The notes under the pieces were generated by a model. The model was not told where the DNA came from, did not search any database, and worked only from the letters and a program-made list of their open reading frames with translations. Shown here piece after piece: positions 33,449 through 43,012 of a stretch of DNA of 64,000 nt; positions within the stretch are counted from its first letter, which is position 1, and each line of letters starts with the position of its first letter. Position numbers and translations under genes: made by a program. The stretch covers positions 2,653,324-2,717,323 of the forward strand of contig NZ_JAHCDI010000004.1 of the NCBI RefSeq assembly GCF_019697375.1. The letters are read 5' to 3'. The stretch is from Micromonospora tarapacensis. Lineage in GTDB: Bacteria > Actinomycetota > Actinomycetes > Mycobacteriales > Micromonosporaceae.

Positions 33449-34489
33449 GTGAAGGCTGAGGACCACCGACAGGGAAACCGGCCAGAGGGCACAACCACTG
33501 TTGAAGCGGCCAATCTCTACCAGTGGATTCTGCAGCGGGGCCAGGTATCCACTGGAGAGCTGGAGGACGCGACGACCGCCCTTGGGCAGTCCCCGGAGGA
33601 GTTGGCCGAGGCCCTGGCCTCGCTGCTGGCCCTGCGGCTGCTGCGGCATGCGCCCGACGAGCCCGACGTGCTGGTGGCGAACAGCCCGGATTCGGCCGTC
33701 GCGGAGCTCGTGGCCCCCCTGGAGTTCGAGGTACGTCAGCGCCAGCGCCGGATGGAGGAGCTGGAGGCGACCCTGCTGGCCTTCAACCCGATTTACTTCA
33801 ACACCCGACAGGTCCGCAATCGGCGTGAAGCCATCGACATCATCGACGAGGTGGGCCGGGTACGCGCCACTCTCGCCGGGATCGCCCGACGGTGCTCGGT
33901 CGAGGTCTTCAGCGCCCATCCGGGGGTGCTATCGGACGGCGCCATCGAGGAATCCCTGCCGAAGGACCTCGAGATGCTGGCACGCGGGATTCGTATAAGA
34001 ACAGTCCACCAACATCCGGTTCGTGTCCATCCGCGCATGCGCCCTTTCCTCAAAGAGCTCGTCGATGCGGGCTGCGACGTGCGCACCCGAGAAGAGATCA
34101 CCGACCGGATAATCATCTTCGACCGTGAGATTGCGGTCATTCCGAACATGCTCGCGAGCGGTGCGGTCGTCCTACGGGAGCCGTCCGTGGTGGATTACCT
34201 GTACCGTTCGCTGGAGCAGGTCTGGGCCTCGGCCCTGCCCTTCGATGACGAGACCACGCCAAACGGCGGCTACGGAGTGGCCGGCGACGACCTCAAACGG
34301 GCACTGCTACACCTGCTGGCGGCCGGCCGGAAAGACGAATTCATCGCTCGCAAGTTGAGCATCTCGGTGCGCACCTGCCGCCGGCACATCGCCGAGATCA
34401 TGCATGACCTGGGTGCGGAGAGCCGGTTCCAGGCCGGGGTGCTCGCACGGCAGCGCGGGCTACTGGACGATCTCACCGAGGCGGGGTGA
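33449..34489 (+). CDS. LuxR-tailed transcriptional regulator with TrmB-like N-terminus
   Basis: 346-residue DNA-binding regulator, start GTG 33449 with GAGGTG about 8 nt upstream. The N-terminal ~60 residues (EAANLYQWILQRGQVSTGEL) look like a TrmB-type winged helix. The middle resembles the PLD-like ligand/dimer region found in such actinobacterial regulators (FDREIAVIPNM). The C-terminus is a LuxR helix-turn-helix: ALLHLLAAGRKDEFIARKLS then ISVRTCRRHIAEIMHDLGA. This mix is common beside RiPP clusters. It likely controls the divergent M20 gene and perhaps the cluster. It ends the right side of the cluster. Confidence 0.8.
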   Translation: MKAEDHRQGNRPEGTTTVEAANLYQWILQRGQVSTGELEDATTALGQSPEELAEALASLLALRLLRHAPDEPDVLVANSPDSAVAELVAPLEFEVRQRQRRMEELEATLLAFNPIYFNTRQVRNRREAIDIIDEVGRVRATLAGIARRCSVEVFSAHPGVLSDGAIEESLPKDLEMLARGIRIRTVHQHPVRVHPRMRPFLKELVDAGCDVRTREEITDRIIIFDREIAVIPNMLASGAVVLREPSVVDYLYRSLEQVWASALPFDDETTPNGGYGVAGDDLKRALLHLLAAGRKDEFIARKLSISVRTCRRHIAEIMHDLGAESRFQAGVLARQRGLLDDLTEAG

Positions 34490-34765
34490 GAGCGGCCGCG
34501 CCAGTCAGTCCCAGCCCGTGGAGTTCCCGCCGCTGAGGATCCGCATCTCACTCCCCCTTCCGATATCTTTGCCGGTTGGCTTACCTGGCATACCCAAATT
34601 CTGCGGGGGCCGAGCGACGGCGAACAGCCGCAGGAAGCTGCCTGACATGTTGTTCCGTGTCCGGCTGCCGGCACGCCCCGGCCGTTGCATCCGCGCCGCC
34701 CCAGCTCACTCCCCTCCGCAGACGGACGACCTAGCCTCCAGGGCTATTGCGTGAAAGACCGAGGC

Positions 34766-36276
34766 TAGTACGGCAGCCGCCATTAGCTGTCTGACCAGGG
34801 TGGATGCCCGCGGGTGGGGCGGGTGAGATGGGCGCAGCCGCCCTGATGATCATGTGTGTGTGAAGACAACAAGATCGAGGACGGCTGCGGCTGCCAGGAT
34901 AGCGGCTCGGCGGGTGCAGCGGGTGCGGGCTGATCTGGTGGGGCGTCTGCGGTCGTGTTTCGTGCGGACGCAGACGTGGCAGCAGGCGACGAGGTACGTA
35001 TCCGCGGTGGCCAGTGACCTGCCGAAACGCAACGGGTGGACGATCGCCGAGTATGTCGGGGACCGCACCCCGGACCGCATGCAGCGGTTGCTGAACCGGG
35101 CGGTGTTGGGACGGCGACGAGGCGATGAGCCTGGTGCGCCGGTTCGTGGTCGACGGGCTGGGCACGGCAGCCCGACGGCGGCGGGGACTGGTGGTCGGGG
35201 CGTTGGACGAGACCAGTCAGCGCAAGCGGGGCACCGCCACGTGTGGGGTGAAGCGGCAGTACATGGGCTGCGCGGGTCGGGTGGACAACGGCATCAACAC
35301 GGTGCACCTGTCGTACCTGCGGGAGGGGGTCGGGCATGCGTTGATCGGTGCCCGGCAGTGGATCCCCGCCGAGCAGATCGACGACCCGGACACCGCCCAG
35401 GCGATGGGACTACCGGCTGACCTGCAGTTCCGCACCAAGGGACAGCTGGCAATCGACATCTGCACGCAGGCGTACGCCGACGGGGTGCGCTTCGACGTGA
35501 TCTGCGGCGACGAGGTCTACGGGGGCTGCACCCAGCTACGGGAGTTCTTCGAACAACACCAGCAGGTGTACGTGCTGCGGGTGGCCTGCACCTTCATGAT
35601 CGACCTGCCCTCGGAGACCCGGTTGACCTGCCAGCAGGCCGTGCAGCAACTGGTGGACGACCGCCAGTGGGAGGTGCGTTCCGCCGGGACAGGGTCGAAG
35701 GGGCAGCGCTGGTACGCGTGGACGCAGATCGCCACCGCCAGTTCTCGTCATCTGTTGCTGGTACGCCGGCACCTGCACACCGGTGACCTGGCCTTCCACT
35801 ACTGCTACCTGGGGCCCGAGGGACAGCGGGCGAGCATGACCAGGCCGATCCGCGCCTCGGGACTACGGTGGCCCGTCGAAGAAGATTTCGAGTTCGGCAA
35901 GGACCAGTTCGGCCTCGACCAGTGCCAAGCCCGCCTACACACCGCGATCCGCCGGCACACCGTCCTGGCCATGGCCGCCCTCGCCGTCTGCGCCGTCGCC
36001 GCCGCCCAACTCCGCGCCCGCACCGACACCCAGGCCCCACCACCGGTCACCCCCGACCAGGCCCCACCACCCGAGCCCGGCCTGATCCCCCTGACCGTCC
36101 CCGAAACCCGACGACTCCTGACCAGACACGAACACCGCCAGACACCGCCCGACCACGCCGACCACTGGAGCACCTGGCGCCGCCGCCACCAAGCCCGCGC
36201 ACGCTGGTTCCACCAACGCACCCGACTCAACCGCGAATACACCCTGGTCAACTAGCCAATGGCGGCTGCCGTACTA
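34766..36276 (+). mobile_element. IS701-family insertion sequence
   Basis: TAGTACGGCAGCCGCCATT at 34766-34784 is repeated inverted at 36258-36276, and imperfect similarity continues inward (left CTGACCAGGGTG, right TTGACCAGGGTG). The flanks read CTAG on the left and CTAC on the right, close to the 4-bp CTAG-like duplication IS701 elements make. One transposase gene fills it. Confidence 0.8.
34854..36255 (+). pseudogene. IS701-family transposase, frameshifted
   Basis: DDE transposase in two frames. The first (from 34854) encodes the N-terminal part through RNGWTIAEYVGDRTPDRMQR and LLNRAV. The second, open from 35125, begins MSLVRRFVVDGLG and has the DDE parts GALDETSQRKRG, DVICGDEVYGG and RWPVEEDFEFGKDQFGLDQ. 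The junction reads GCGGTGTTGGGACGG at about 35102-35116; dropping one T would give the family sequence NRAVWDGDEAMSLVRRF. A single-base insertion therefore inactivates it, unless it is a read error. Confidence 0.8.
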
Positions 36277-36433
36277 CTACCATTAAGTCGCCAAGAGCGA
36301 CTGATGAACGCCCTGGATCGCCCTGCCGAAGACGGCAAGCGTCGGGGCAGGATCGGGGTGGATTTTCGCTCGGTAAGCCTCTGCCATGTCGCCGCCGGCT
36401 TTACCGACCTCGCCCGTTCAGAGTGGAATTGAT

Positions 36434-38098
36434 GCATCGAGGGTGATAAGGGAAAGGTGCGCCCGAGCTGTAAGGATGTGAGTGTCTACGTCATATCCAT
36501 AGCAGAATCGGGTGCACCTCTCTGGTGAGCAAGGGTAGCGGGTGGGATCAGCGGCTGCAGGTAGCGGCGGGTGGGACGGGTCTGGTTGGGCATACGGGCG
36601 CGGTCTTGCTGCGCCGGTGCGGGGATCGGACCGGCCTGACTGGGGCGTTGAACGCGGTGCTGTCGCGGGGTGCGGGGCCGGGGTGGTGGGACCGGGGCAC
36701 GGTCCTGGTCTGCCTGGCGACCGCGATCGTGATCGGCGCGACGAGCATGTCCGACATCGGGCTACTCGCCCATCAGGCGCTCGTGTTCGCTGATCCGCCG
36801 TCGGAAGCGACCGTCCGTCGGGCTCTGGCGGGGCTGGACGAGACCGCCCTGCGTCGGATCGCCAAGGCGAGGGCGAAGGTCCGCGCTCGGGTATGGGACC
36901 TGCTGGCCCGCCGGCCGCAAGGGTTTCCGTGGCTGTGCGTGGCCGGCAAGCTGCTGTCCGGGTGGGTGGTCATCGACATGGACGCCACGTTGATCACCGC
37001 TCACTCCGACAAGCAGGGCGCGGCGGCCACCTTCAAGAAGGGCTTCGGGTCCATTCGCTGGGGGCGTGGTGTGCCAACACCACGGAGAGCCTGGCCATGC
37101 TGCTGCGGCCGGGTAACGCCGGCTCGAACACGGTCACCGACCATATCCGCGTGTTGGGTGAGGCGATCGCCCAGCTGCCGGTGGCATACCGGCGGAAGAT
37201 CCTCGTGCGGGTCGCCGGGGCCGGCGCCACCCACGACCTCGTGACACACCTCGAGCAGATGAACCGGCTGTGGCGCAGTGTGCGCTTCACCGTCGGCTGG
37301 ACGATCACCGACGCCGACGAGACCGCGATCGCCGCTCTGCCCGCCGATGCCTGGACCAGCAGCCTGCAGTCCGACGGCACCGCCACCGACACCGCACAGG
37401 TCGCCGAGCTGACCGGCCTCAACCCACGCCTCGGCAACTGGCCGGCCGGGTTACGGCTGATCGTCCGACGCACCCGACCCGCCGCCCGGCATGCGACGAA
37501 CCTCACCGACCTGGAGAAACGCACCGGTTGGCGGTACGCGATAGTCGTGACCAACATCCGCCGTATCCATGGCGTTCCCGGCTCCCACCAGCCGCAACGG
37601 CTCGACGTACTGCACCGCTGCCATGCAGGAGTGCAAGACCGGGTACGCACGAACAAGGCCATGGGCCTGCGGAACCTGCCCAGCAAAGCCTGGACCGTCA
37701 ACCAAGGCTGGGTCCTCACGGCCAACATCGCCGCCGACCTGGCCGCCTGGACCCGGCTACTCGGCCTGCACGACCAACCCGACCTCGCTGACGCCGAACC
37801 CGACACCCTGCGCTACCGACTGCTGCACCTACCCGCGAAACTGGCCACCCACGCACGCCGACGCGTCCTGTCCATCCCCGACACCTGGCCCTGGGCCAAC
37901 GCGTTCCAGCTCTGCTGGCAACGCCTCGGCCTGCTACCCCTGACCACCTGACCCATCCACCCCGGCCCTACCAGCGCAAAGACCACCCGGACCCGGAGAA
38001 CCGGCGCCCACGCAGCGACACGCGCTGACCTCTACCCCACCACGAGGGACAAAACGGTCAAGCCGAAACGCGCGACCGAGGATCAAAACCCTCTGACG
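36434..38098 (+). mobile_element. IS1380-family-like element, ends uncertain
   Basis: An IS1380-type transposase is flanked by GAGGGT (36439-36444) on the left and its complement ACCCTC (38088-38093) on the right, in short, imperfect inverted context. I place the ends there tentatively. It cuts off the 5' part of the phosphatase gene fragment at 38115. Confidence 0.5.
36525..37951 (+). pseudogene. IS1380-family transposase, frameshifted
   Basis: The first frame (from 36525) carries the N-terminal region and the first catalytic block VVIDMDATLITAHSDKQGAA followed by TFKKGFG. The family then needs FHSLGAWCANTTESLA, which lies in the next frame; TTCGGGTCCATTCG near 37049 has one T too few. The second frame continues through LLRPGNAGSNTVTDHI, LEKRTGWRYAIVVTNI and the C-terminal domain to 37951. 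Single-base deletion, so inactive as written. Confidence 0.8.
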
Positions 38099-38114
38099 GA
38101 TCGAGGCCGAGGGC

Positions 38115-38348
38115 GTGCTGGAATTCGCGAAGGGCTTCGCTATATGGGATCTAGCTCCGGGCCACCACATTCTGCACTCGGCAGGCGGCGCGGTCATCGA
38201 TCTCGCAGGCGAGCCAATTACTCTTGACTACAATTTGCGGTCATTGTCTGACATTGAGCAAGCGATGAACCGCAGGCAGAAGTTCGTCGCCGCAGGCACC
38301 CTTGAGCTAGCGCAGGAGGTGCTGAGCCACCTGGACTTGACTGAATGA
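38115..38348 (+). pseudogene. C-terminal fragment of an inositol monophosphatase-family protein
   Basis: About 77 residues matching only the end of the IMPase/CysQ fold: IWDLAPGHHILHSAGGAVID (the conserved metal-binding W-D-x-AP-G block), then GEPITLDY and FVAAGTLELAQEVLSHL. The full protein needs roughly 180 more N-terminal residues. They are absent, and the IS1380-like element abuts it, so the gene was probably cut by that insertion. Confidence 0.7.
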
Positions 38349-38396
38349 AGGCAGAGGCTGCCTGCAGTGCCCGCCACCGAGCGGGGTCGGGAGTTG

Positions 38397-39017
38397 CTAC
38401 CGGGCGAACGAGCCGATGGCAGCCAGGTACACCGCGTCACGGAACGCGTGTGGAGGGATCAACTCGTGGTGCATCTGGCCCGGGGTGGTGCGGGAATCGA
38501 GGAACGCACCGCCGCAGCGTCCGCAAAACCATGCTGCGCTCCAGATCGCACCGATCGCGGGCATCGCCTTACGCCACTGCCGATCCGTTCGCAGCCGACG
38601 AACAAGCATCACCAGGACGACCGTGATCGCGATCAGACCAGGTGACATGCACAGGGCGACGCCGGCAACGACGCCCCACGGCGTCAGCTCGGACGAGTCC
38701 GATCCGTCGTGGATCGACCAGACACCCACGGCGATCCATCCGGCGCAGTATCCGGTGAGCACGGTGAGCCAGATCCACCAGGCAGTGCGAGACGGCGGCG
38801 CGGGCGGAGGAGAAAGCACCTGCGCCAGGCTCGTCACATGTGACCCATGATGGGCGCTCACCCCGACGGCCGGCCACAGCCCCCACCCGACCACGCCCAC
38901 GTGGGCGCCGCGGACGCTCGACTGACTGTGCCCTTCCCACACCACGGCAGACACCCGGCGCACCATCACCGTCGTTGTGCACTGAGGGCAGGCGGGCACC
39001 GCACCGTTGTGATTCAT
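38397..39017 (-). CDS. Small membrane protein with two cysteine pairs
   Basis: I recognise no named family. From ATG 39017 the product is about 206 residues: an N-terminal CPQC pair followed by a VSAVVWEGHSQS stretch, two hydrophobic segments (WWIWLTVLTGYCAGWIAVGVW and GVVAGVALCMSPGLIAITVV), and a second pair CGRC in a soluble tail. The pairs could form zinc ribbons. The longer start at 39074 is possible; neither has a strong ribosome site. Confidence 0.5.
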   Translation of the reverse strand: MNHNGAVPACPQCTTTVMVRRVSAVVWEGHSQSSVRGAHVGVVGWGLWPAVGVSAHHGSHVTSLAQVLSPPPAPPSRTAWWIWLTVLTGYCAGWIAVGVWSIHDGSDSSELTPWGVVAGVALCMSPGLIAITVVLVMLVRRLRTDRQWRKAMPAIGAIWSAAWFCGRCGGAFLDSRTTPGQMHHELIPPHAFRDAVYLAAIGSFAR

Positions 39018-39428
39018 GTACGACAGGTAGCACCTGGACCAAGCGCAAACAACCCGACCAGGGGCCAAACTCATCCACTGCCTCCCATGCGAGCCGTCAG
39101 CAGCACAACGCCCGATGGACCCGATCGATCAACCCCTTCGCTCCCCGGACGTCGCGTGTCAGCCGTACGCCGCCACGCTCTGTGACCGCACGCAGCCGGC
39201 TGCCACGCATGCCCTGCGGCATGAGCGTGCACTGGATCATGGCTGCTGCCGTGATGGGAGCCCCTCGTCGGTAGGTCGTTCATGGCTCGGCGAGCGCCCG
39301 GGCCACGAACATCGACCGGGCAGGGGCCTGGTGACCAAGCGCCGCGCCGGCCGGGAGGTGCTCTACTGGCACACCCGACGCGGCGCGGCGCTCTGCGCAC
39401 AGGCCATGCACGGCGACGACCAGCCCGG
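39018..39428. other. Intergenic stretch holding an ArsR-like remnant
   Basis: No intact gene is seen. Short frames on both strands have no ribosome sites or motifs apart from the winged-helix fragment listed separately. Confidence 0.4.
39286..39420 (+). pseudogene. Fragment of an ArsR-like winged-helix regulator
   Basis: The plus strand reads GLVTKRRAGREVLYWHTRRG then AALC, the typical wing and end of an ArsR-family HTH (AGLV-x-x-R-x-GRE-x-x-Y). The recognition helix before it is scrambled and no start is present. Only a decayed 3' piece remains. Confidence 0.4.
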
Positions 39429-41264
39429 TCAGGCGGTCGCGCCACCTCGGGTGGTCGACGCCCGGAGGGCGCCCTGGGCCAGCAGCCACGGCAGGTGGGC
39501 GGTGCGGGCGCGGGCGGGGCCGCGCAGGGCCACCAGCACTACCCGGTCGCCGACCCGGAACACGGCCCCCTCGCCGATCAGGTATGCTCCGCCGCCGATG
39601 CCGGGCAACTCCTGCCCTCGGGCGTTGACCCGCCAGATCCACTGCGCTGCCGTGCCGGCCACCGTCTGGACCGCCAGCACCGGCTGGCCGTCGCCGGCAG
39701 CATGGAACTCGACACCGGTCAACGAGGCCGGCAGGGCGACCCGCTCGGGGGCCCGCACCGGCAGGCCCAGCGCCTGCCCGACCTCCTCCGGGGTGAACAC
39801 CGACTCCGCTGGTGTCGGCGGGCCGTCTGCCGACGCACCTCTACCGACCGGCTCCAGCAGGCTCCGCGAGCGGCCGTGGCCGACCACCGACAGGCTCATC
39901 ACCCGGCGGCTCCAGGGGCGGCCCCGGATCGTGACGGTGTCGCCGTCGTGGCACCGGCCGGCCCACTCGCTCGGCAGCCCCCAGGCGGTCGTCCGGTCGG
40001 CGGTGCCGTCGTCCACCGCCAGGTAGTGCAGCCAGGGCAGAGAAGGCTGGTTCTCGCCCTGGGACCTCTTCCGCCACACCTGCACCCAGAGCACCTCGCC
40101 GGTGATGGTGCGCTCGGTGGCCAGGTCGACGAGGCCGCGCACCACCTTCCAGATGCCGGAGAACACCAACAGCAGCGCAATCACCGCGACGATGCTGGTG
40201 ACCAGGGTGAAGGTCGCCGCGCGTGGGTAGGGCGAGGAGGGTGAGAGGTCGAACGACGGGCCGAAGAACCGCAGCAGAAAGGCACCCACCACGATGCTGA
40301 TCCCCGAGGCGAACAACAGCTTCGGCAGGGTCATGCCGTAGCGCGTGGCGAAGCGCGGGTAGTGCACCCGCACCCGGCGCCAACTGCCGCCGTACGACGA
40401 CCAGACCAGCGTCCGGTCGCCCATGCCCAGGTCGAGCACGGCGCTGGTCAGGTGGGTCGCGCCGACTGCGGCGCCGTAGCCGAGGTAGCGGTCCCAGATC
40501 GCCACCGAAGCCGGCGGCAGCTCGTGGAATTGCTCGTGCGCGCGCAGCCAGGACTGCACACCGAGCCACCTGGCGGCCACCTCGCGGCCGAGCGGCGTGT
40601 CGCGCTCCCCCGGCGACCGGCTGGAGATGGTCGACAGCACGACAAGGGTGAGCACGCCGACGAAGTAGCCGAAGTTGTGCCAACCCTGCCCCATCGAGCG
40701 CGCGGCGGCGTAACCGACGAGCACCGCGACGACCATCGCGGCGGCGGTCAGCGCGCTGGTCACCGTCGGCCCGAAGCGTCGCCGGGACAACCCGGCCGCG
40801 CGGGCGTCCGCGACGACCTCCGCAATCATTCGCTTATTCCACGTCCTGGCATGCGCCCGGTCTCGGAAGGTCAGCGCGGTCAGCGGCAGCACACCGTCGA
40901 TCGCGAGGCTGCGGATCCGGCTGAGCACCCGATGCTCGTACGGTCGCAGCGTGCTGTCGTCCGGTCGCGTCGCCGGCAGGTGCACGGTCGTGTGCGTCGG
41001 GTCGTCGCCCGGCTGGCGCAGCTCGAAGAAGCCACGGGCGGCGAGGTCGAGCAGCGTCGACTCGACCGCGTCCTCGGTAACCGACCAGCGGTTGACCAGC
41101 AGGCTGACCACGGCGGGCCGTTCGTTGCCCAGCTCCATCGTGGCCGGTGCGGGAGCTGGCATGACCGGCCGGGTGGCCAGCCACACCACACCGTGGATGG
41201 CGAACCAGCCGAGCACCGCGACCGCGATCACGGCCAAGTCGAAGAGCAGACGTCCGTCCATCAC
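39429..41264 (-). CDS. DUF2207-like membrane protein
   Basis: 611-residue membrane protein. An N-terminal hydrophobic segment (LLFDLAVIAVAVLGWFAIHG) precedes a cytosolic winged-helix-like part (VSLLVNRWSVTEDAVESTLL). Further helices follow at about 185-225 and in the middle (LPKLLFASGISIVVGAFLL, VTSIVAVIALLLVFSGIW), then a long soluble C-terminal domain. This matches the DUF2207 layout commonly found beside lemA, as here: the LemA gene ends 12 bp upstream on the same strand. The role is unknown; LemA/DUF2207 pairs are linked to envelope functions. Confidence 0.7.
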   Translation of the reverse strand: MMDGRLLFDLAVIAVAVLGWFAIHGVVWLATRPVMPAPAPATMELGNERPAVVSLLVNRWSVTEDAVESTLLDLAARGFFELRQPGDDPTHTTVHLPATRPDDSTLRPYEHRVLSRIRSLAIDGVLPLTALTFRDRAHARTWNKRMIAEVVADARAAGLSRRRFGPTVTSALTAAAMVVAVLVGYAAARSMGQGWHNFGYFVGVLTLVVLSTISSRSPGERDTPLGREVAARWLGVQSWLRAHEQFHELPPASVAIWDRYLGYGAAVGATHLTSAVLDLGMGDRTLVWSSYGGSWRRVRVHYPRFATRYGMTLPKLLFASGISIVVGAFLLRFFGPSFDLSPSSPYPRAATFTLVTSIVAVIALLLVFSGIWKVVRGLVDLATERTITGEVLWVQVWRKRSQGENQPSLPWLHYLAVDDGTADRTTAWGLPSEWAGRCHDGDTVTIRGRPWSRRVMSLSVVGHGRSRSLLEPVGRGASADGPPTPAESVFTPEEVGQALGLPVRAPERVALPASLTGVEFHAAGDGQPVLAVQTVAGTAAQWIWRVNARGQELPGIGGGAYLIGEGAVFRVGDRVVLVALRGPARARTAHLPWLLAQGALRASTTRGGATA

Positions 41265-41276
41265 TCGCTCACGTCG

Positions 41277-41858
41277 TCAGTAGCGCACCTGAACGGTGGC
41301 CCGCTCGCCGTCCAGGGCCTGGAAGAAGTCCGTCGTCCGGAACCCGCCGACGCTCGCGATCAGGTTGGTGGGGATGGACTGCACGGTGTTGTTGAACGTA
41401 TGCACGGCGCTGTTGTAGAACTGCCGCGCGTACGCGATCTTGTCTTCGGTGCGAGTCAGCTCGGCCTGCAAGGCCGCGAAGTTCTGGTTGGCCTTGAGGT
41501 CCGGGTACGCCTCGGCCAACGCGAAGAGTCGACCCAGCACCTGGGTGAGCAGGTTCTCGGCCCCCTCCCGATCGACCACGCCCGGCGTGCCGGCGGCCGC
41601 GACCGCCCCGCCACGGGCGGCCATCACGGCCTCCAGCGTGCCGCGTTCGTGCCCGGCGTAGCCCTTGACCGTCTCCACCAGGTTGGGGATCAGGTCGTGC
41701 CGCCGCTTGAGCTGCACGTCGATCTGCGCCCAGGACGCCCGCACCTGGTTACGCTGCCCGACCAGCCGGTTGTAGGCGCGCAACACCCAACCGACCACGA
41801 CCACCGTCAACAGGCAGAGCAGCCCACCGCCGAGGCCCAGCAACACGCCCGAGTCCAT
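41277..41858 (-). CDS. lemA: LemA family protein
   Basis: 193 residues from ATG 41858, with GGGGGTCG just upstream; longer in-frame starts run into shadow sequence. One N-terminal membrane helix (LLGLGGGLLCLLTVVVVGWV), then the four-helix LemA domain: NQVRASWAQIDVQLKRRHDL then IPNLVETVKGYAGHE, and NFAALQAELTRTEDKIAYAR then QFYNSAVHTFNNTVQSIPTN. Membrane-anchored with a coiled-coil domain, function poorly defined. Operon partner of the DUF2207-like gene downstream. Confidence 0.88.
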   Translation of the reverse strand: MDSGVLLGLGGGLLCLLTVVVVGWVLRAYNRLVGQRNQVRASWAQIDVQLKRRHDLIPNLVETVKGYAGHERGTLEAVMAARGGAVAAAGTPGVVDREGAENLLTQVLGRLFALAEAYPDLKANQNFAALQAELTRTEDKIAYARQFYNSAVHTFNNTVQSIPTNLIASVGGFRTTDFFQALDGERATVQVRY

Positions 41859-42037
41859 TTTCGACCCCCAGCCCTGAAACTTTGTCCGGATGATGCGCGT
41901 GGGCGTCACCGTACGCAGTCCGGTAAACGGCCGGCACCCCGGCATCGGTGGTGACCAGCCCTCGGCCTGCCCGAGCACCGGGCCGTGCAGACTCTGCCGA
42001 GACGAAATCCCTGCTCAGGGTCGCTTCGGGAAGGCGC

Positions 42038-42293
42038 ATGTCGAAGAGTTACGAGGTGCCGCTGCTGGTGCTCACCGAGGTGCCGCCTGCCGCTTCGGGC
42101 GATACTGCGGTGCGTATGCCCCCATGCGCTGCAGCACCACTTCCAGTACCAGATGTGGGACATCGAGACCCCGCACGTGCTCGGCGCGCACGGCAGGTCG
42201 ATGACCGGCCACGACCTCGACCCCGACCAAGCCGCCGACTTCGAACAGGTGAGGCGCACCTTCGCGCTCGCCGCTCGCACCGAGGACGACTGA
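42038..42293 (+). pseudogene. Small hypothetical protein, apparently frameshifted
   Basis: ATG 42038 has a strong GGGAAGG site and encodes MSKSYEVPLLVLTEVPPAA then SGDTAV. The next frame carries a coherent ending, ALQHHFQYQMWDIETPHVLG then DLDPDQAADFEQV and a stop at 42293. Joined with a one-base shift near 42115 this would be a protein of about 85 residues. I know no family for it; the frame change is inferred from codon pattern and the good start only. Confidence 0.4.
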
Positions 42294-42304
42294 GCGCCGG
42301 TACG

Positions 42305-42970
42305 GTGAACGCGGTGACCACCGAATCCCAGCCCTGGCATACCGCCAACCTGGTCGCCCTCGACCTGGAAGGCAGCGGCGCCCAGGAACGCGACCAGGAG
42401 CAGATCCTTGAGATCGCCGCGGTCCGGCTGCTCAACGGACACCCGGACATGGCCACCGCCTACTCCACCGGCATAGATCCCGGCCGGGCGATCCCCGCCC
42501 GGCCGTGGATCTCACCCGGGCTGGCCGGCATCGCCTTGCAGGGCCAGCCCACCCTCGACGACATCCGCCCTGCCTTGCACGCCCGCTTGAACGGTGCCTG
42601 GCTCGTCGGCCACAACATCGGCGTCGACTGGCGGCTGCTGCACCGGCACCTGCCCGACCTGACCGTCGCCGGCCTCATCGACACGATGCGTCTTGCGCGA
42701 GCCGCCACCATCCCCGGCAAACTCGGCCTCACCGACCTGCTGGCCCATCTCCAGCTGACCGCCGCCGTCACGGCCGCCGCGCCCGGCAGCCAACCTCACC
42801 GCGCGCTGTGGGACACCACCGGCACCGCGCTGCTTCTGCCCGCCCTGATCCGCCGCCACTTGCCGACCCATCCGACGCTGCAGCAACTGATCGCCGTCGC
42901 CGGGATCCCCACCACACCTCCACAGCCGGCCGCCGCGACGGCAGATCCGCAACCGACCCTGTTCGACTAA
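42305..42970 (+). CDS. DEDDh 3'-5' exonuclease (DnaQ-like)
   Basis: Metal-dependent exonuclease of about 221 residues. GTG 42305 or 42314 starts it; the frame open from 41948 is upstream noise. ExoI VALDLEGSG supplies the Asp/Glu pair, ExoII WLVGHNIGVDWRLL the second Asp, and ExoIII HRALWDTTGTALLL the His and last Asp, so all four acidic/His positions are present. It resembles the proofreading epsilon/RNase T fold without other domains. Repair or nucleic-acid degradation role. It is followed closely by the aldo/keto reductase gene. Confidence 0.82.
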   Translation: MNAVTTESQPWHTANLVALDLEGSGAQERDQEQILEIAAVRLLNGHPDMATAYSTGIDPGRAIPARPWISPGLAGIALQGQPTLDDIRPALHARLNGAWLVGHNIGVDWRLLHRHLPDLTVAGLIDTMRLARAATIPGKLGLTDLLAHLQLTAAVTAAAPGSQPHRALWDTTGTALLLPALIRRHLPTHPTLQQLIAVAGIPTTPPQPAAATADPQPTLFD

Positions 42971-43012
42971 AAGGCCCTCGCCGACACCGGGGGCTTGTGC
43001 GAAAGGCACCCG

